53,165 nt of DNA from Pseudomonadota bacterium (GCA_023428245.1 JAEYYX010000031.1:1-53165); one strand, 5' to 3'; counted from the stretch's first letter, positions 24,847 to 34,190 are shown. Notes: generated by a model from the sequence alone, not told the origin. Numbers and translations: made by a program.

Positions 24847-26691
24847 ATGAATCCGCTCGCACGTGCGTTCTTCGAGATCGCTCCTTATCTCCTTACTTTC
24901 GCGGTGTTCGCTCTGGTTCCGGGCCGGAATCAGCGCCTTCCGCTCCGCCTTGGCATGGGCGCCGTCGCGGCTCTCCTGCACGTCTTCGTGACTTGCACCT
25001 GGTCCGGGGCACCGAGCCTGGAGGAGACGACCACCTCTTGGCCGAACCTCCTGTCATTTCTGACGTTCCTGCCTCTCGTCGCCGCAGTCTTCTTGTTGTT
25101 CCTGCCGCGGCAGTCACCAGGACTCCTCAAGAACTTCACGCTGGCGGTGCTTGCGATCGACTTCGTCGCATCGCTTTCCCTGCTCGGCGTCTCGGCGGAG
25201 AGCGGGTGGCGTTACCAGGTGGTCGCCGATTGGATTCCGTCTCTCGGCATCCGTTACCACGTCGCTGTCGACGGGCTCAGCCTCTGGATGATCCTCTTGA
25301 CGACGTTCACGACGCCGATCGCCGCCATCGTGGCGTTCGGTTCGATTCGTGAGCGCATCAAAGACCTCTGCTTCTCCCTGCTCATGCTGCACGGGGCAAT
25401 GCTCGGGGCCTTCATCTCTCTCGACCTTTTCCTCTTCTTCGTGTTCTGGGAGTTGATGCTGATCCCGATGCTGATCTTGATCGGCGTCTACGGGGGCGTG
25501 GATCGAATCAAGGCCGCGTACAAGTTCTTCCTCTACACGATGGTCGGCTCGATGATGATGCTGGCTGCCATCCTGTACATGGTCTGGACCCACAAGACCC
25601 TCGCGGGCTACATCACCTTCGATTACCTGGCGCTCTCGAAGCTGGTTCTGCCGAAGACAGCCGCGTACTTCTGTTTTGTGGGCTTTGCGCTGGCCTTCTT
25701 GATCAAGGTTCCGGTGTTCCCATTCCACACCTGGCTCCCTGACGCTCACGTGCAGGCGCCGACGGGCGGCTCCGTGCTTCTGGCAGCGGTGCTCCTGAAG
25801 CTCGGGACCTACGGCTACCTCCGGTTCTGCATGGGGATGCTCGGTGGACCGGCTGGTGTGGTCTCGACTCCTCTCGCGAGTGTCGTGATCGCCCTCGGCA
25901 TCATCTACGGCGCTCTCATCGCCTGGAAGCAGGACGACGTGAAGCGGCTGGTTGCCTACTCATCCGTCGCGCACATGGGCTTCATCATGCTGGGCCTGTT
26001 CGCTGCGAACCCCGCGGGGGTGAAGGGGGCCATCTTGCAGATGATCAACCACGGTGTCTCGACCGGTGCGCTCTTCCTCTTGGTCGGTGTTATCTACGAC
26101 CGTCGCCACACGCGTATGGTCGGGGAGTTCGGCGGGCTCGCCAAGGTCATGCCGATCTATACGAGCCTGTTCATCCTTGTGACGATGTCGAGCGTCGGAG
26201 TCCCCGGGACCAACGGCTTCGTCGGGGAGTTCATGGTCATCATGGGCACCTTCCTCGGCTTCGAACACCTCGGTCCCTTCGCTCACTTCCAGGCCATCTT
26301 GGCTTCGACGGGCGTCATCCTTGCGGCCTTGTACATGCTCTCGGTGGTCCAAAAGGTCTTCTTCGGTCCGCTGTCGAACCCGAAGAACAAGCACCTCGAC
26401 GACATGAACGCTCGCGAGCTCTTCGCGATCGCGCCCCTCGTCGGGCTCATCTTCATCATCGGCTTCTTCCCGAGCTTGTTCCTGGATCGTATGGGGCCGA
26501 GCGTTGATGCTGTCCTGGACCGCTACCGCGAGCACCGTCAGGAGTTCACGGCTCAAGAGGAGAACTCGGAGGCGCGTCTGATGGGGCGTCGCGGCGGTCC
26601 GCTCGAGATCGGTTACCCGGAAGCGCCGAAGAGCGACGCTGAGAAGACGGCACAAGCTTCGAAGAATCAGGCCGAGGAGAAGGCACAGTGA
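24847..26691 (+). CDS. nuoM: NADH-quinone oxidoreductase subunit M
   Basis: NuoM is the middle antiporter-like proton pump of the membrane arm. The protein has 614 residues. Key features are Glu202 in FFVFWELMLIPM, the LIKVPVFPFHTWLPDAH segment with its conserved Lys, the APTGGSVLLA helix break, and the GTNGFVGEFM loop. Compared with typical NuoM, which starts at about the LLSFLTFLPL helix (residue 68 here), there is an N-terminal extension of ~65 residues with two likely extra membrane helices. The charged C-terminal tail (about 560-614) is also longer. It starts three bases after nuoL and overlaps nuoN (GTGA). Confidence 0.95.
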   Translation: MNPLARAFFEIAPYLLTFAVFALVPGRNQRLPLRLGMGAVAALLHVFVTCTWSGAPSLEETTTSWPNLLSFLTFLPLVAAVFLLFLPRQSPGLLKNFTLAVLAIDFVASLSLLGVSAESGWRYQVVADWIPSLGIRYHVAVDGLSLWMILLTTFTTPIAAIVAFGSIRERIKDLCFSLLMLHGAMLGAFISLDLFLFFVFWELMLIPMLILIGVYGGVDRIKAAYKFFLYTMVGSMMMLAAILYMVWTHKTLAGYITFDYLALSKLVLPKTAAYFCFVGFALAFLIKVPVFPFHTWLPDAHVQAPTGGSVLLAAVLLKLGTYGYLRFCMGMLGGPAGVVSTPLASVVIALGIIYGALIAWKQDDVKRLVAYSSVAHMGFIMLGLFAANPAGVKGAILQMINHGVSTGALFLLVGVIYDRRHTRMVGEFGGLAKVMPIYTSLFILVTMSSVGVPGTNGFVGEFMVIMGTFLGFEHLGPFAHFQAILASTGVILAALYMLSVVQKVFFGPLSNPKNKHLDDMNARELFAIAPLVGLIFIIGFFPSLFLDRMGPSVDAVLDRYREHRQEFTAQEENSEARLMGRRGGPLEIGYPEAPKSDAEKTAQASKNQAEEKAQ

Positions 26692-28229
26692 TCAATCTGT
26701 TTTTGGGGCTCTCCCCGATATTGGCCCTGGGGCTCGGCGGCATGCTTCTCATGCTCGCCGAGGCCTTTGGAAGTCCTGCCGGCGCCGAAGGCAGAACGCA
26801 CACTGGTGAGGTCGTCGATGCTGGCGCCGGGCGTGGCACTGAGCTCGGCCTGATCGCAGCCGTCATCCTGTTCGCCGGCGCGGTATTCAGTGCTTCGCTG
26901 TGGTTGGTCGGACCGGAGAGCCTCCCTGAGGTCTCGAAGGTTGCGCCCTACCTGATCATCGATCGCTTCACTGTCTTCTTTTCGTTCTCGCTGTGCTTGG
27001 GTGGTGGACTCGTGGCGCTCCTCGCCGCGGCCTATCTCCCGGAGCACAAGATCGATCGCGGTGAGTTCTTCCCGCTGCTCATCTTCTCAACGCTGGGGGC
27101 GATCGCTCTCGCCGCGGCGGGAGACCTGCTGAGCCTGTTCGTTGCGCTCGAGACGATGTCGCTGGGCGTCTACGCCATGATTGGCCTCCGGCGGACCAAC
27201 CCGCGGAGCGCCGAGGCGGCCCTCAAGTACTTCCTCCTGGGCTCCTTCGCCGCAGCTTTCATGCTGTTTGCGGGAGCGCTGCTCTACGGGGTGACCGGGC
27301 ATACGGACCTCGCGGGCATCGGCGCTGCCATTGGCGAGCTCAAGGGTGGAGCCCTCGATGAGCGCGCGGGCATGATCCTTGTCGCGACCATGCTCATGTT
27401 GGTCGGTCTGGCCTTCAAGATCAGCGCCGTGCCTTTCCACATGTGGGCGCCCGACGCGTACGAAGGTGCTCCGACCCCCACGACTGGCTACATGGCTGGT
27501 ATCGTGAAGAGCGCGGGCTTCGCGGTCCTTCTGCGTGTGCTCTTCGTGGCCTTCGGCGACGCGCGGATCATGAGCTGGGGGAGCGGGTGGCCACCTGTGC
27601 TCGCGACTCTCGCGGTGATCACGATGTTTGCAGCGAATGCGATGGCCGGGCGGCAGGAGAGCGTGAAGCGCATGCTCGCGTACTCCTCGATCGCTCACGC
27701 GGGCTACGCGCTGGTCGGTGTTGTCGCCGCGTCGCGAGGTGCGGAAGCCATCGGAGCTGTTCTCTTCTACCTGTTTGGTTACGCCGTCTCGACCATCGGT
27801 GCCTTTGGAGCGCTCCTTTGGGCGGGTCGCCGTGGCCTCGAAGCTGTGAGCTACGAAGACCTAGCGGGCTTGGGCCGTCGTCACCCGGCTGTCGCTCTGG
27901 CTCTCTCGTTCTTCTTCATCTCCCTCGCCGGCGTTCCGCCGACCGTCGGGTTCTTCGGGAAGTTCACGGTGTTCCAGGCTGCGATTGATGTCGAGCTCTA
28001 CGGCCTCGCCGTGGTCGGCCTCATCAACAGCGTCATTGGCGCCTACTATTACCTGAAGGCTCTCGTGTACATGTACATGCGTGAGCCGCGTACTGGCGCT
28101 CCGATCGCACAGCCGATGGAGTCGGGGCTCGTGGTCGCAGCCCTCACCATCGCCGCGGTGGTGGTCCTGGGCGCAGGGCTGTGTCCGGACCAGCTCCTGT
28201 CGGTCGTCAGTCAAGCCAAGCTCAACTGA
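26688..28229 (+). CDS. nuoN: NADH-quinone oxidoreductase subunit N
   Basis: NuoN is the antiporter-like proton pump nearest the hydrophilic arm. It has 513 residues and about fourteen helices. The Glu in FVALETMSLGVYAMIG, the Lys in GLAFKISAVPFHMWAPDAYEGAP, and RQESVKRMLAYSSIAHAGY with its Lys are the family signatures. A hydrophilic loop rich in Gly/Glu lies between the first two helices. The GTG start overlaps the nuoM stop; this is the last gene of the cluster, and a hairpin follows the stop. Confidence 0.95.
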   Translation: MINLFLGLSPILALGLGGMLLMLAEAFGSPAGAEGRTHTGEVVDAGAGRGTELGLIAAVILFAGAVFSASLWLVGPESLPEVSKVAPYLIIDRFTVFFSFSLCLGGGLVALLAAAYLPEHKIDRGEFFPLLIFSTLGAIALAAAGDLLSLFVALETMSLGVYAMIGLRRTNPRSAEAALKYFLLGSFAAAFMLFAGALLYGVTGHTDLAGIGAAIGELKGGALDERAGMILVATMLMLVGLAFKISAVPFHMWAPDAYEGAPTPTTGYMAGIVKSAGFAVLLRVLFVAFGDARIMSWGSGWPPVLATLAVITMFAANAMAGRQESVKRMLAYSSIAHAGYALVGVVAASRGAEAIGAVLFYLFGYAVSTIGAFGALLWAGRRGLEAVSYEDLAGLGRRHPAVALALSFFFISLAGVPPTVGFFGKFTVFQAAIDVELYGLAVVGLINSVIGAYYYLKALVYMYMREPRTGAPIAQPMESGLVVAALTIAAVVVLGAGLCPDQLLSVVSQAKLN

Positions 28230-28243
28230 GCCCTCGCGTGTGG

Positions 28244-28275
28244 CCATCGGGCGGCCTTTCGGGGGCGTCCGATGG
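28244..28275. terminator. Hairpin between nuoN and the convergent lipoprotein gene
   Basis: CCATCGG (28244-28250) is complementary to CCGATGG (28269-28275) around an 18-base loop. It sits 14 bases after the nuoN stop; a T-run follows only at 28290-28294. It is a plausible but not strong terminator for the operon. Confidence 0.45.
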
Positions 28276-28286
28276 ATCGCGCAGCG

Positions 28287-28766
28287 CTATTTTTCCCCGA
28301 GCCTTCGCTCGCTCACGCGCTCTTTCTCTGTCAGCGTCCCGATCGCCGGCAAGTAAACGACGGTCTCTGCGGTTTTCTGGGGTGGGATAGGAAAGTTGAG
28401 GAATCCCTCAGCAGTCTCACCTTTTCGGAGCGGCGCACCGGAGAGCACCGGCTGACATCCTGGTAACTCGGCCAAATAGCGCGCCCCGTCCTTGGTCAGC
28501 ACCGAGCCGTAGTAGTAGTTCGCAGGGACGCCGAGATCGTTGTGGCTCCTGAGGCGAACTTTGACGCCGAGCAGCGTCCTCTGAGGCTGAGTGCCAGCGG
28601 TCGCAAGGCTGCACTCTTCGCTCGATAGAATCTCAAACGAATAGGGCTCATTCGGAGCAGGCTCCCCCCCCATGCCTTGGCAGGAGAGCAAGGCCGCTCC
28701 GACTCCGAAAACCAGTGGCTTCGCCACTCGAGCCAGAGCGCCATCTCTTTTGAGCGGAAGGATCAT
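28287..28766 (-). CDS. Putative lipoprotein with a DUF4352-like beta domain
   Basis: The predicted lipoprotein has 159 residues with Leu-Leu-Ser-Cys29 as a good lipobox. The mature part resembles DUF4352-type immunoglobulin-like domains: LLGVKVRLRSHNDLGVP, a YYYGS strand, then a PLRKGETAEGFLNFPIP strand, the usual pattern by which these domains report release of extracellular material. One Cys pair could be bridged. A longer frame starts at 28877, but the ATG at 28766 puts the signal peptide at the N-terminus. No function can be assigned beyond an envelope location. Confidence 0.7.
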   Translation of the reverse strand: MILPLKRDGALARVAKPLVFGVGAALLSCQGMGGEPAPNEPYSFEILSSEECSLATAGTQPQRTLLGVKVRLRSHNDLGVPANYYYGSVLTKDGARYLAELPGCQPVLSGAPLRKGETAEGFLNFPIPPQKTAETVVYLPAIGTLTEKERVSERRLGEK

Positions 28767-28855
28767 TCGCTCGGTGCACCGGCGCAGGGGACAATGAGCC
28801 AATGGCCTCAACAACACCCCGGGACATCTAACACAGACTGGATATAACGAGGGAG

Positions 28856-29749
28856 ATGTCACAGCGTTACCTTTCACGTCCTTTCGCCTCTGGAGTTGCG
28901 CCGCTCCTCATCGGTGTTTTGTCGTGGGTGAGCCTCGGATGTCGGGCGAAGTCCGACGAAAAGGTGAAGGAGGACGCGAAGGCGGAGGCCGCGGAATCCG
29001 GAAGCGCGCGCGCAATTCAAGAGGAGATGGCTGCGTTGCCGCCGGCTGAGGCTGTTCAGAAGGTGACCAATGCGACCGGCAAGAAACCCTATTCCGGCCC
29101 CACAGCTACCGTGCGTGGTGTCGTAAGGATCAAGGGAGATTCTGCTCCCAAGACCGCACTCATCGGTGGAGTCGAGCCGCGGTGCGAGATGGCCGAGCCG
29201 ATGTTTGGGCGACTGTTTCGCGAGGGGCCGGGACGGACCCTAGCGGACGTACTCGTGACGGTGACAGAATACGAGGGGTACGTCCCGGTGCCGACAGGTC
29301 AGGAGACCGTGGTGGTGCGAGGTGAAGGGTGCGCCTGGGATCGGCGGACGATCGCGCTCACCTTCGGCCAAAGAATCGGGGTGGTGGCCGCCGACCGGCG
29401 GCCTTACGTGCCCGATTTGATCGGCCAAAAAAGCTTGGCTGAACTTTTCGCGATGCCGGGCGCTGATCCGATCTATCTCGTCCCAGCGGCTCCCGGACAA
29501 TACGCGCTCCAGGACAGCATGCGCCTCTACAGCCGTTCGGACGTCTTCGTGCTCGCCTATGCAACCCACGATGTCACAGGGCTCGACGGCGTTTATGAGA
29601 TCACAGGCGTCCCCGTGGGCAAAGTGAAGGTTGGCGCCTATTTTCCGGCGACGAACGGGGCCTCCGAGCGGGTCATCGAGCTCGAGGCTGGCAAGACGGC
29701 GGAGGTCGATCTCGAGATCGAGTACAAAGCCGGAGCTGCGGCGCCCTAG
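28856..29749 (+). CDS. Putative lipoprotein with C-terminal carboxypeptidase-regulatory-like domain
   Basis: The predicted lipoprotein has 297 residues: signal peptide with Ser-Leu-Gly-Cys29, a charged coiled segment (about 30-75), then all-beta sequence. The central part has a VRGVVRIKGD strand and a C-x-W motif. The C-terminal part, GLDGVYEITGVPVGKVKVGAYFP, matches the Gly-rich turn of carboxypeptidase-regulatory-like (transthyretin-fold) domains. The cytochrome/cupredoxin-like proteins of this kind often sit in the envelope, but no copper ligands are clear. GAGGGAG lies directly before the ATG. It shares its last four bases with the convergent gene. Confidence 0.7.
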   Translation: MSQRYLSRPFASGVAPLLIGVLSWVSLGCRAKSDEKVKEDAKAEAAESGSARAIQEEMAALPPAEAVQKVTNATGKKPYSGPTATVRGVVRIKGDSAPKTALIGGVEPRCEMAEPMFGRLFREGPGRTLADVLVTVTEYEGYVPVPTGQETVVVRGEGCAWDRRTIALTFGQRIGVVAADRRPYVPDLIGQKSLAELFAMPGADPIYLVPAAPGQYALQDSMRLYSRSDVFVLAYATHDVTGLDGVYEITGVPVGKVKVGAYFPATNGASERVIELEAGKTAEVDLEIEYKAGAAAP

Positions 29750-30744
29750 CGCGCCCCCGTCTTTTCTCGGCTGAGCTGCCGGCGCAGCTCCCTCACTAAC
29801 GGATCGCGCTCGCTCGAATCGAACGAAAGAGCGCTCATGCGCGCAGCGGCCTCAGCGTCCCAGAGTGCAATCTGACGGGCGAGGGCGAGCGTGCCGAGCT
29901 CACTCACGGAGGCAGGGACAGCGCTGGGGAAGAGTTCTGGCTCCGTACCTAGTTGTGAGTGAACAATGATGAGTGCGACGTGCGCGTCGAAATCCGAGGG
30001 ATCGAGGATCAGCGTCTTTGACGCCTGGGTTTGGGCGAGCTCGGGAGCGCCGAGTAGTGCGGCGCGAAGTGCAATCTCGCCAGGGCCGATGACCCCTGCT
30101 CCGGCGCTCTGAGCTTGAGCCAGGTTGCCGGTGCGCAAGAAGCTGTCGACGGCGCTCCGAGCTTCAAGGGAGGAAGGGAGGTAGTGTTCTGGGGCCGTGT
30201 GAGGCGACCGCGGCAGGGGGCGCCCCGTCCAGAGTTGAAAACCACGCGCGACGTTTTCTGCGGCGTCTACTCCTTCGTTGTGCCCAAGCGCCGAGAAAAG
30301 CGCGAGGCTCGCCCGAGGCTCAGAAGGAGAAAGCTCGACTGCCTCGCGAGCGGCTCGGATCGCGAGGCCAGCTTTTCCTTTCGAGAGGGCGCAGACGCTC
30401 TCTTCGATGAGGAGCGGGAGAAGCTCGTCAGCGCGGCTTTTCCCTTCCGAGAATGTGTCGTCGGTCCTTGGATCCCCGCGGAGGCAGCGAACGCGCGCGA
30501 GGGCCGCGTACATGGTTCCCGAGCGAGGATCTTCTTTGAGTCCTCGTTCGTACGAATACTGCGCTTCGGGGAGCTGGCTCGCTGCTTCGTACCACTTTCC
30601 GCGGAGGAACCAGGCGTAAGCAATTCCTGAGACCCCGCGTCCGATCGCCGTGTGAGCTCCGTCGCGCCGCGCGACGGGGGAAGGGGCGCCGCAGGCCGAA
30701 AGTCCGATCAAGAGGAGCAAGCTCGCGGCGCGGACCTTCTGCAT
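29746..30744 (-). CDS. TPR-repeat lipoprotein
   Basis: The predicted lipoprotein has 332 residues with Leu-Ser-Ala-Cys18 as lipobox. Helical pairs follow that fit tetratricopeptide repeats: AYAWFLRGKWYEAASQLPEAQYSYERGLKEDP (split motif about 43-75), AIRAAREAVELSPSEP and a third near ALLGAPELAQTQASKTLILDPSD. TPRs mediate protein contacts; the partner is unknown. It starts 8 bases after hisC on the same strand and is probably co-transcribed with it, though no functional link is apparent. Confidence 0.75.
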   Translation of the reverse strand: MQKVRAASLLLLIGLSACGAPSPVARRDGAHTAIGRGVSGIAYAWFLRGKWYEAASQLPEAQYSYERGLKEDPRSGTMYAALARVRCLRGDPRTDDTFSEGKSRADELLPLLIEESVCALSKGKAGLAIRAAREAVELSPSEPRASLALFSALGHNEGVDAAENVARGFQLWTGRPLPRSPHTAPEHYLPSSLEARSAVDSFLRTGNLAQAQSAGAGVIGPGEIALRAALLGAPELAQTQASKTLILDPSDFDAHVALIIVHSQLGTEPELFPSAVPASVSELGTLALARQIALWDAEAAARMSALSFDSSERDPLVRELRRQLSREKTGAR

Positions 30745-30752
30745 GTGCCCTT

Positions 30753-31844
30753 TCAGAGCGAGCGCCTGAGTGCGTCGAGGAAACGTTGATTGTTCTCCTC
30801 GGTGCCGATCGTGACGCGGAGGCAGCGGTCGAGTCGGCCCCCTCGACCGGAGAAGCTGCGAACAAGGATTTTTTGCTTCATGAGCGCGTTCATCACGCTC
30901 TCGGCAGGTTGCTCGAGTTCAAGCCAGAGGAAATTGGCTTCACTTGGCACGACGCGGACTCCCGGAAGACTATCGAGCTCTTGGGCGAGCCGAGCTCGCT
31001 CATTTTTCACGAGCAGAGTGGTGGCGTCGATCTCTTCGCTGAGCTCGCTGAGCGCGACCTGAGCAAGCTTCTGAGAGTGCGTGGAGAGATTGTAGGGGAG
31101 GCGCGCCTTGTCGAGTTCAGCGACCAGAGCACGGCTGCCTGCAAGCCAGCCGACCCGCAAGGCGGCGAACCCGATCTTCGAAAGGGTTCGCAAAATGACG
31201 ACGTTCTCGTATTGATTCAATAGAGCGATGTGGTTCCTGGACGCATAGTCGATATAGGCCTCGTCGATGACGATGAGGGCGTTTGGCGTCGACTCGATCA
31301 GCTCAAGGAGCCTGTCGTGGCTGGCCATCGTGCCCGTAGGATTGTTCGGGGTAGCGATGAAGATGACGTTCGGATCCGTCGCGCTCACGGCCCGCTTCAT
31401 GCCTTCAACGTCGATATCCCATTGTTCGTCGAGGGGGACCTCGATGACGCGCTGTCCTCGGACGCGCGCGCTGAGACGGTACATCACGAACGTTGGCGTG
31501 GTGGTCAGGATCGTGGGGCAAGGGACCTTCGACTTGGTCCGGGTCATCACGGTCAGAAGCAGCGTGATGAGCTCATCGCTGCCTACGCCGACACAGATCT
31601 GTGCGGGCAGAAGGCCCATGCGTGCGGCGATCGCTGCGCGCAGTTCCTTCTGACCTGCGTCAGGATAGGCGCTATAGTCGATCTCGGAGGCGACTATAGC
31701 GAGCCTCTTCTTCGCCTTCGGGCTCAGCGTTGCGGGGGCTTCGTTCGCGTCGAGCCGAACCTCGAAGTTGCCCGTGAGAGGGCTGTAGGCTTTCAGTTCG
31801 GCCAGCTCGGGGCGAAGGATCAAATGGGGATCGAACTTGCGCAT
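30753..31844 (-). CDS. hisC: Histidinol-phosphate aminotransferase
   Basis: HisC is a PLP-dependent class I/II aminotransferase that converts imidazole-acetol phosphate to histidinol phosphate in histidine synthesis. It has 363 residues. Visible are LDANEAP near the N-terminus, TPNNPTG (165-171), the PLP-phenol Asp in VIDEAYIDY, and the Schiff-base Lys223 in TLSKIGFAALRVGW. The terminal RVTIGTEENN contains the substrate-binding Arg. No other his gene is nearby; HisC-like enzymes can also act on aromatic substrates, so tyrosine/phenylalanine formation cannot be excluded. It lies downstream of the mevalonate operon but beyond a terminator. Confidence 0.9.
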   Translation of the reverse strand: MRKFDPHLILRPELAELKAYSPLTGNFEVRLDANEAPATLSPKAKKRLAIVASEIDYSAYPDAGQKELRAAIAARMGLLPAQICVGVGSDELITLLLTVMTRTKSKVPCPTILTTTPTFVMYRLSARVRGQRVIEVPLDEQWDIDVEGMKRAVSATDPNVIFIATPNNPTGTMASHDRLLELIESTPNALIVIDEAYIDYASRNHIALLNQYENVVILRTLSKIGFAALRVGWLAGSRALVAELDKARLPYNLSTHSQKLAQVALSELSEEIDATTLLVKNERARLAQELDSLPGVRVVPSEANFLWLELEQPAESVMNALMKQKILVRSFSGRGGRLDRCLRVTIGTEENNQRFLDALRRSL

Positions 31845-31895
31845 GGACAGTCGCTCTCGCTTGAGCGGTCCTCATAACTGAGATGCGCTGGGAAG

Positions 31896-31913
31896 AAAAA
31901 CGGCCCCGGGCCG
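31896..31913 (-). terminator. Intrinsic terminator of the mevalonate operon
   Basis: Read on the minus strand, CGGCC-CGG-GGCCG forms a short GC hairpin followed at once by TTTTT. It lies 40-58 bases after the mvaA stop and ahead of hisC, so hisC probably has its own promoter. Confidence 0.6.
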
Positions 31914-31953
31914 AGAGACGAACGGCCTGACTTACGAGTTCATTGAGGACTGT

Positions 31954-33240
31954 TTAGGTGCTCTCCTGTCGGCCGCGACGTTCGGCCTCGAGCGCCGCGT
32001 GAGCCGCCAGTTCACTGAAATCGTTGCCAGCGGCGATCCGCTCGGCGACAGCTTCGACCTCGCCGGGCTCAGCGCCAACGAATGACGCGAGCGAGCGGGC
32101 GTGGAGCGCCATATGGCCGCGCAGGATGCCTTCCATCGACAGCGCGCGGAGCGCAGCGAGGTTCGAGGCAAGGCCCGCCGCCCCCGCGAGCATGGCAAGG
32201 TCCCGCGCTGACTCGATTTCTGCGAGCCGGAGAGAGAAGCGGGCAGCGTGATGGACGCGCAAGGTGCCTCCGACGACACCGACGGAGATTGGCATTTCTA
32301 GTGCGCCAAAAAGACCGTCGTCTCGAGTCCTCCAGGTCGCGAGTGGAAGATACTTCCCGCTGATGGCTGCGAAGGCATGAGCCCCTGCCTCCACAGCTCG
32401 GTAGTCGTTGCCTGTGGCGAGCAGGACCGAGTCCACGCCATTCATGATCCCTTTGTTGTGGGTGGTGGCGCGGTAGGGATCACGCTCGGCGAAGATGGAT
32501 GCGGCTTCGATCGCCCGCGCGGCTGATGCGCCGAGTTCGGGGTCTTTGTGCAGGGCCTCGAAGGGAATTTTTGCCGTCACTGTGACCAGGCGCTCGTCGC
32601 TCAAGTTCGAGAGGATGCGGAGGCCGAGCGTAGCCTGCGCAAGACGCGCCAAAAGGGGCCCTGTTGCTTCGGCGACCATGTTCGCGAGATTGGCTCCCAT
32701 GGCATCACAGGCGTCCACCGCGATGTGAACGACGAGATGGTCGGAAGCGAGCTCGCGGATCGCGAGCCGCTTGGGACCGCCGCCGCGCCGAACCAGGCCA
32801 GGGACCGCCTCGCGCGCGACCCGGAGCACTTCCTCGGTCTCGCTCGCGATCGCTCGGCGCGCGGCGGCAACATCTTTCACGCTTCTGAGCTCGATCTGCG
32901 CTGCGATCAGCGACTCCTTCATTGCTGCGCTGAAGCCACCTCCCTGTCGCACCATCTTGGCGGCGTTTGAGCTGGCAGCGATCACGCTCGGCTCTTCGAC
33001 GACCATCGGCACTAGGCGATCTTTGCCATTGATCGTGAAGTTCATGGCCACGCCGAACGGCAACGAATAGACGCCGATCACGTTCTCTACGATGGAGAGG
33101 GCGCGTTTCGAGTCGAGACCGCCAGAATCAAGCACGGCCTCCAGGTCTCCCATCTCAGGGGCGCCGAGCGCTTCGCGAATGATGGCTCGGCGTTCGCTCA
33201 GATCGAGCTTGTGAAAACCGACGATTCGTGAGTTCTTCAT
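31954..33240 (-). CDS. mvaA: Class II hydroxymethylglutaryl-CoA reductase
   Basis: This enzyme interconverts HMG-CoA and mevalonate with NAD(P)H. The protein has 428 residues, the size of the Pseudomonas mevalonii enzyme, and lacks class I membrane helices. Catalytic features: Glu83 in VEEPS, the DAMGAN nucleotide segment (179-184), Lys263 in HNKGIMNG, Asp279 in ATGND, and the GHMALH motif with the catalytic His near the C-terminus (375-380). Class II enzymes are degradative in Pseudomonas, but here the operon setting makes a synthetic role far more likely. It is the last gene, two bases after the phosphomevalonate kinase. Confidence 0.94.
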   Translation of the reverse strand: MKNSRIVGFHKLDLSERRAIIREALGAPEMGDLEAVLDSGGLDSKRALSIVENVIGVYSLPFGVAMNFTINGKDRLVPMVVEEPSVIAASSNAAKMVRQGGGFSAAMKESLIAAQIELRSVKDVAAARRAIASETEEVLRVAREAVPGLVRRGGGPKRLAIRELASDHLVVHIAVDACDAMGANLANMVAEATGPLLARLAQATLGLRILSNLSDERLVTVTAKIPFEALHKDPELGASAARAIEAASIFAERDPYRATTHNKGIMNGVDSVLLATGNDYRAVEAGAHAFAAISGKYLPLATWRTRDDGLFGALEMPISVGVVGGTLRVHHAARFSLRLAEIESARDLAMLAGAAGLASNLAALRALSMEGILRGHMALHARSLASFVGAEPGEVEAVAERIAAGNDFSELAAHAALEAERRGRQEST

Positions 33241-33242
33241 AG

Positions 33243-34190
33243 CTATTGGCTCGCTCCTCGTAACTCGCTCTGCTCTTCTGTGAGAGCGACTCCTTCTGCG
33301 TCGAGCTCAAGGTCGAGTCGGGTGAGACTCGTTTCTGCCGCGGCGCGCCGGAAGGAGCTCGGCGAAGGTTCTGTACCGATGTACAGGGTGACGTCGCCTC
33401 CACCCGCGCCGGAGGGTAGCCAGGCGGCGTGCTCGGGCAATTTCGGTCGAAGCTTGTCGAGCACGGGCAGCACAATGGGGACCTGACTTGCTGCTCCTAG
33501 CTCCCGCAGGGCCATTGCCTGGGCTCCGAGCGCCCGGATGAACTCGAGCGAGGACCCCGTTTGGAGCGCCGTTGCGGCGGCGCGCGCGGCCTCAGCTTGA
33601 GCGGAGAACAGTCGCTCGAAACTGTTCGGCTCGCGGGTTTCAAGGGAGAACACTCTTCGGACGAAGTCGCTCGTGGAAGCCGCTTCGGTCATGGCCCAGA
33701 CCTCCACCACGAGCTCTCGGGGCAGACAGGCGCGCGCCCAGGAAGGCTGGCCCTCTGTGAGCTCAAAGCGAAGGACGCGACCGAACACGGACGCTGCTAC
33801 ATCGATCCCGCTGCCGCCCCCTTGGGCGCGCCGGTGGGCGTCGAGGGCGCGCCAGAAGACGTCCTCTGGGGGAGGCTGCGTCTGCTCGAGCTCTGTGAGG
33901 ACAGCCATGATGGCGGCGGAGAGCAGAGCCGCACTTGAACCTAACCCGAGCTTGCGGCTCCCTCCGGGGACACTTGTGCGCAAGGCAGCCGCGTCGAGGT
34001 TTGGGTGAGGGGGCCTTTGCCCCCGGGGGAGCGCGTCCAAAAAAGCGCGCACCTCTTCTGACTCGAAGGTGGCCGGTGCGTTCGTCGTGGCGAACGCGTA
34101 GCGATTCACGGCGCTCACGAGGGCAGGGGAGCCACGTAAAACCGAGTAGGCCCCCGAAAGGACGAGCTTGCCCGGCGCGCGTGCTCTCAT
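33243..34190 (-). CDS. Phosphomevalonate kinase (GHMP family)
   Basis: This GHMP kinase, which adds the second phosphate to 5-phosphomevalonate, has 315 residues. It opens with MRARAPGKLVLSGAYSVL and has the Gly/Ser-rich ATP loop KLGLGSSAALL; a GIDVAASVFG strand and the C-terminal PSGAGGGDVTL loop follow, as in ERG8-type enzymes. Assignment among GHMP kinases rests on these motifs and on the fact that mevalonate kinase and decarboxylase are encoded by the two genes upstream. The ATG overlaps the mvaD stop (ATGA); an upstream extension of 26 residues overlaps mvaD and is unlikely. Confidence 0.87.
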   Translation of the reverse strand: MRARAPGKLVLSGAYSVLRGSPALVSAVNRYAFATTNAPATFESEEVRAFLDALPRGQRPPHPNLDAAALRTSVPGGSRKLGLGSSAALLSAAIMAVLTELEQTQPPPEDVFWRALDAHRRAQGGGSGIDVAASVFGRVLRFELTEGQPSWARACLPRELVVEVWAMTEAASTSDFVRRVFSLETREPNSFERLFSAQAEAARAAATALQTGSSLEFIRALGAQAMALRELGAASQVPIVLPVLDKLRPKLPEHAAWLPSGAGGGDVTLYIGTEPSPSSFRRAAAETSLTRLDLELDAEGVALTEEQSELRGASQ

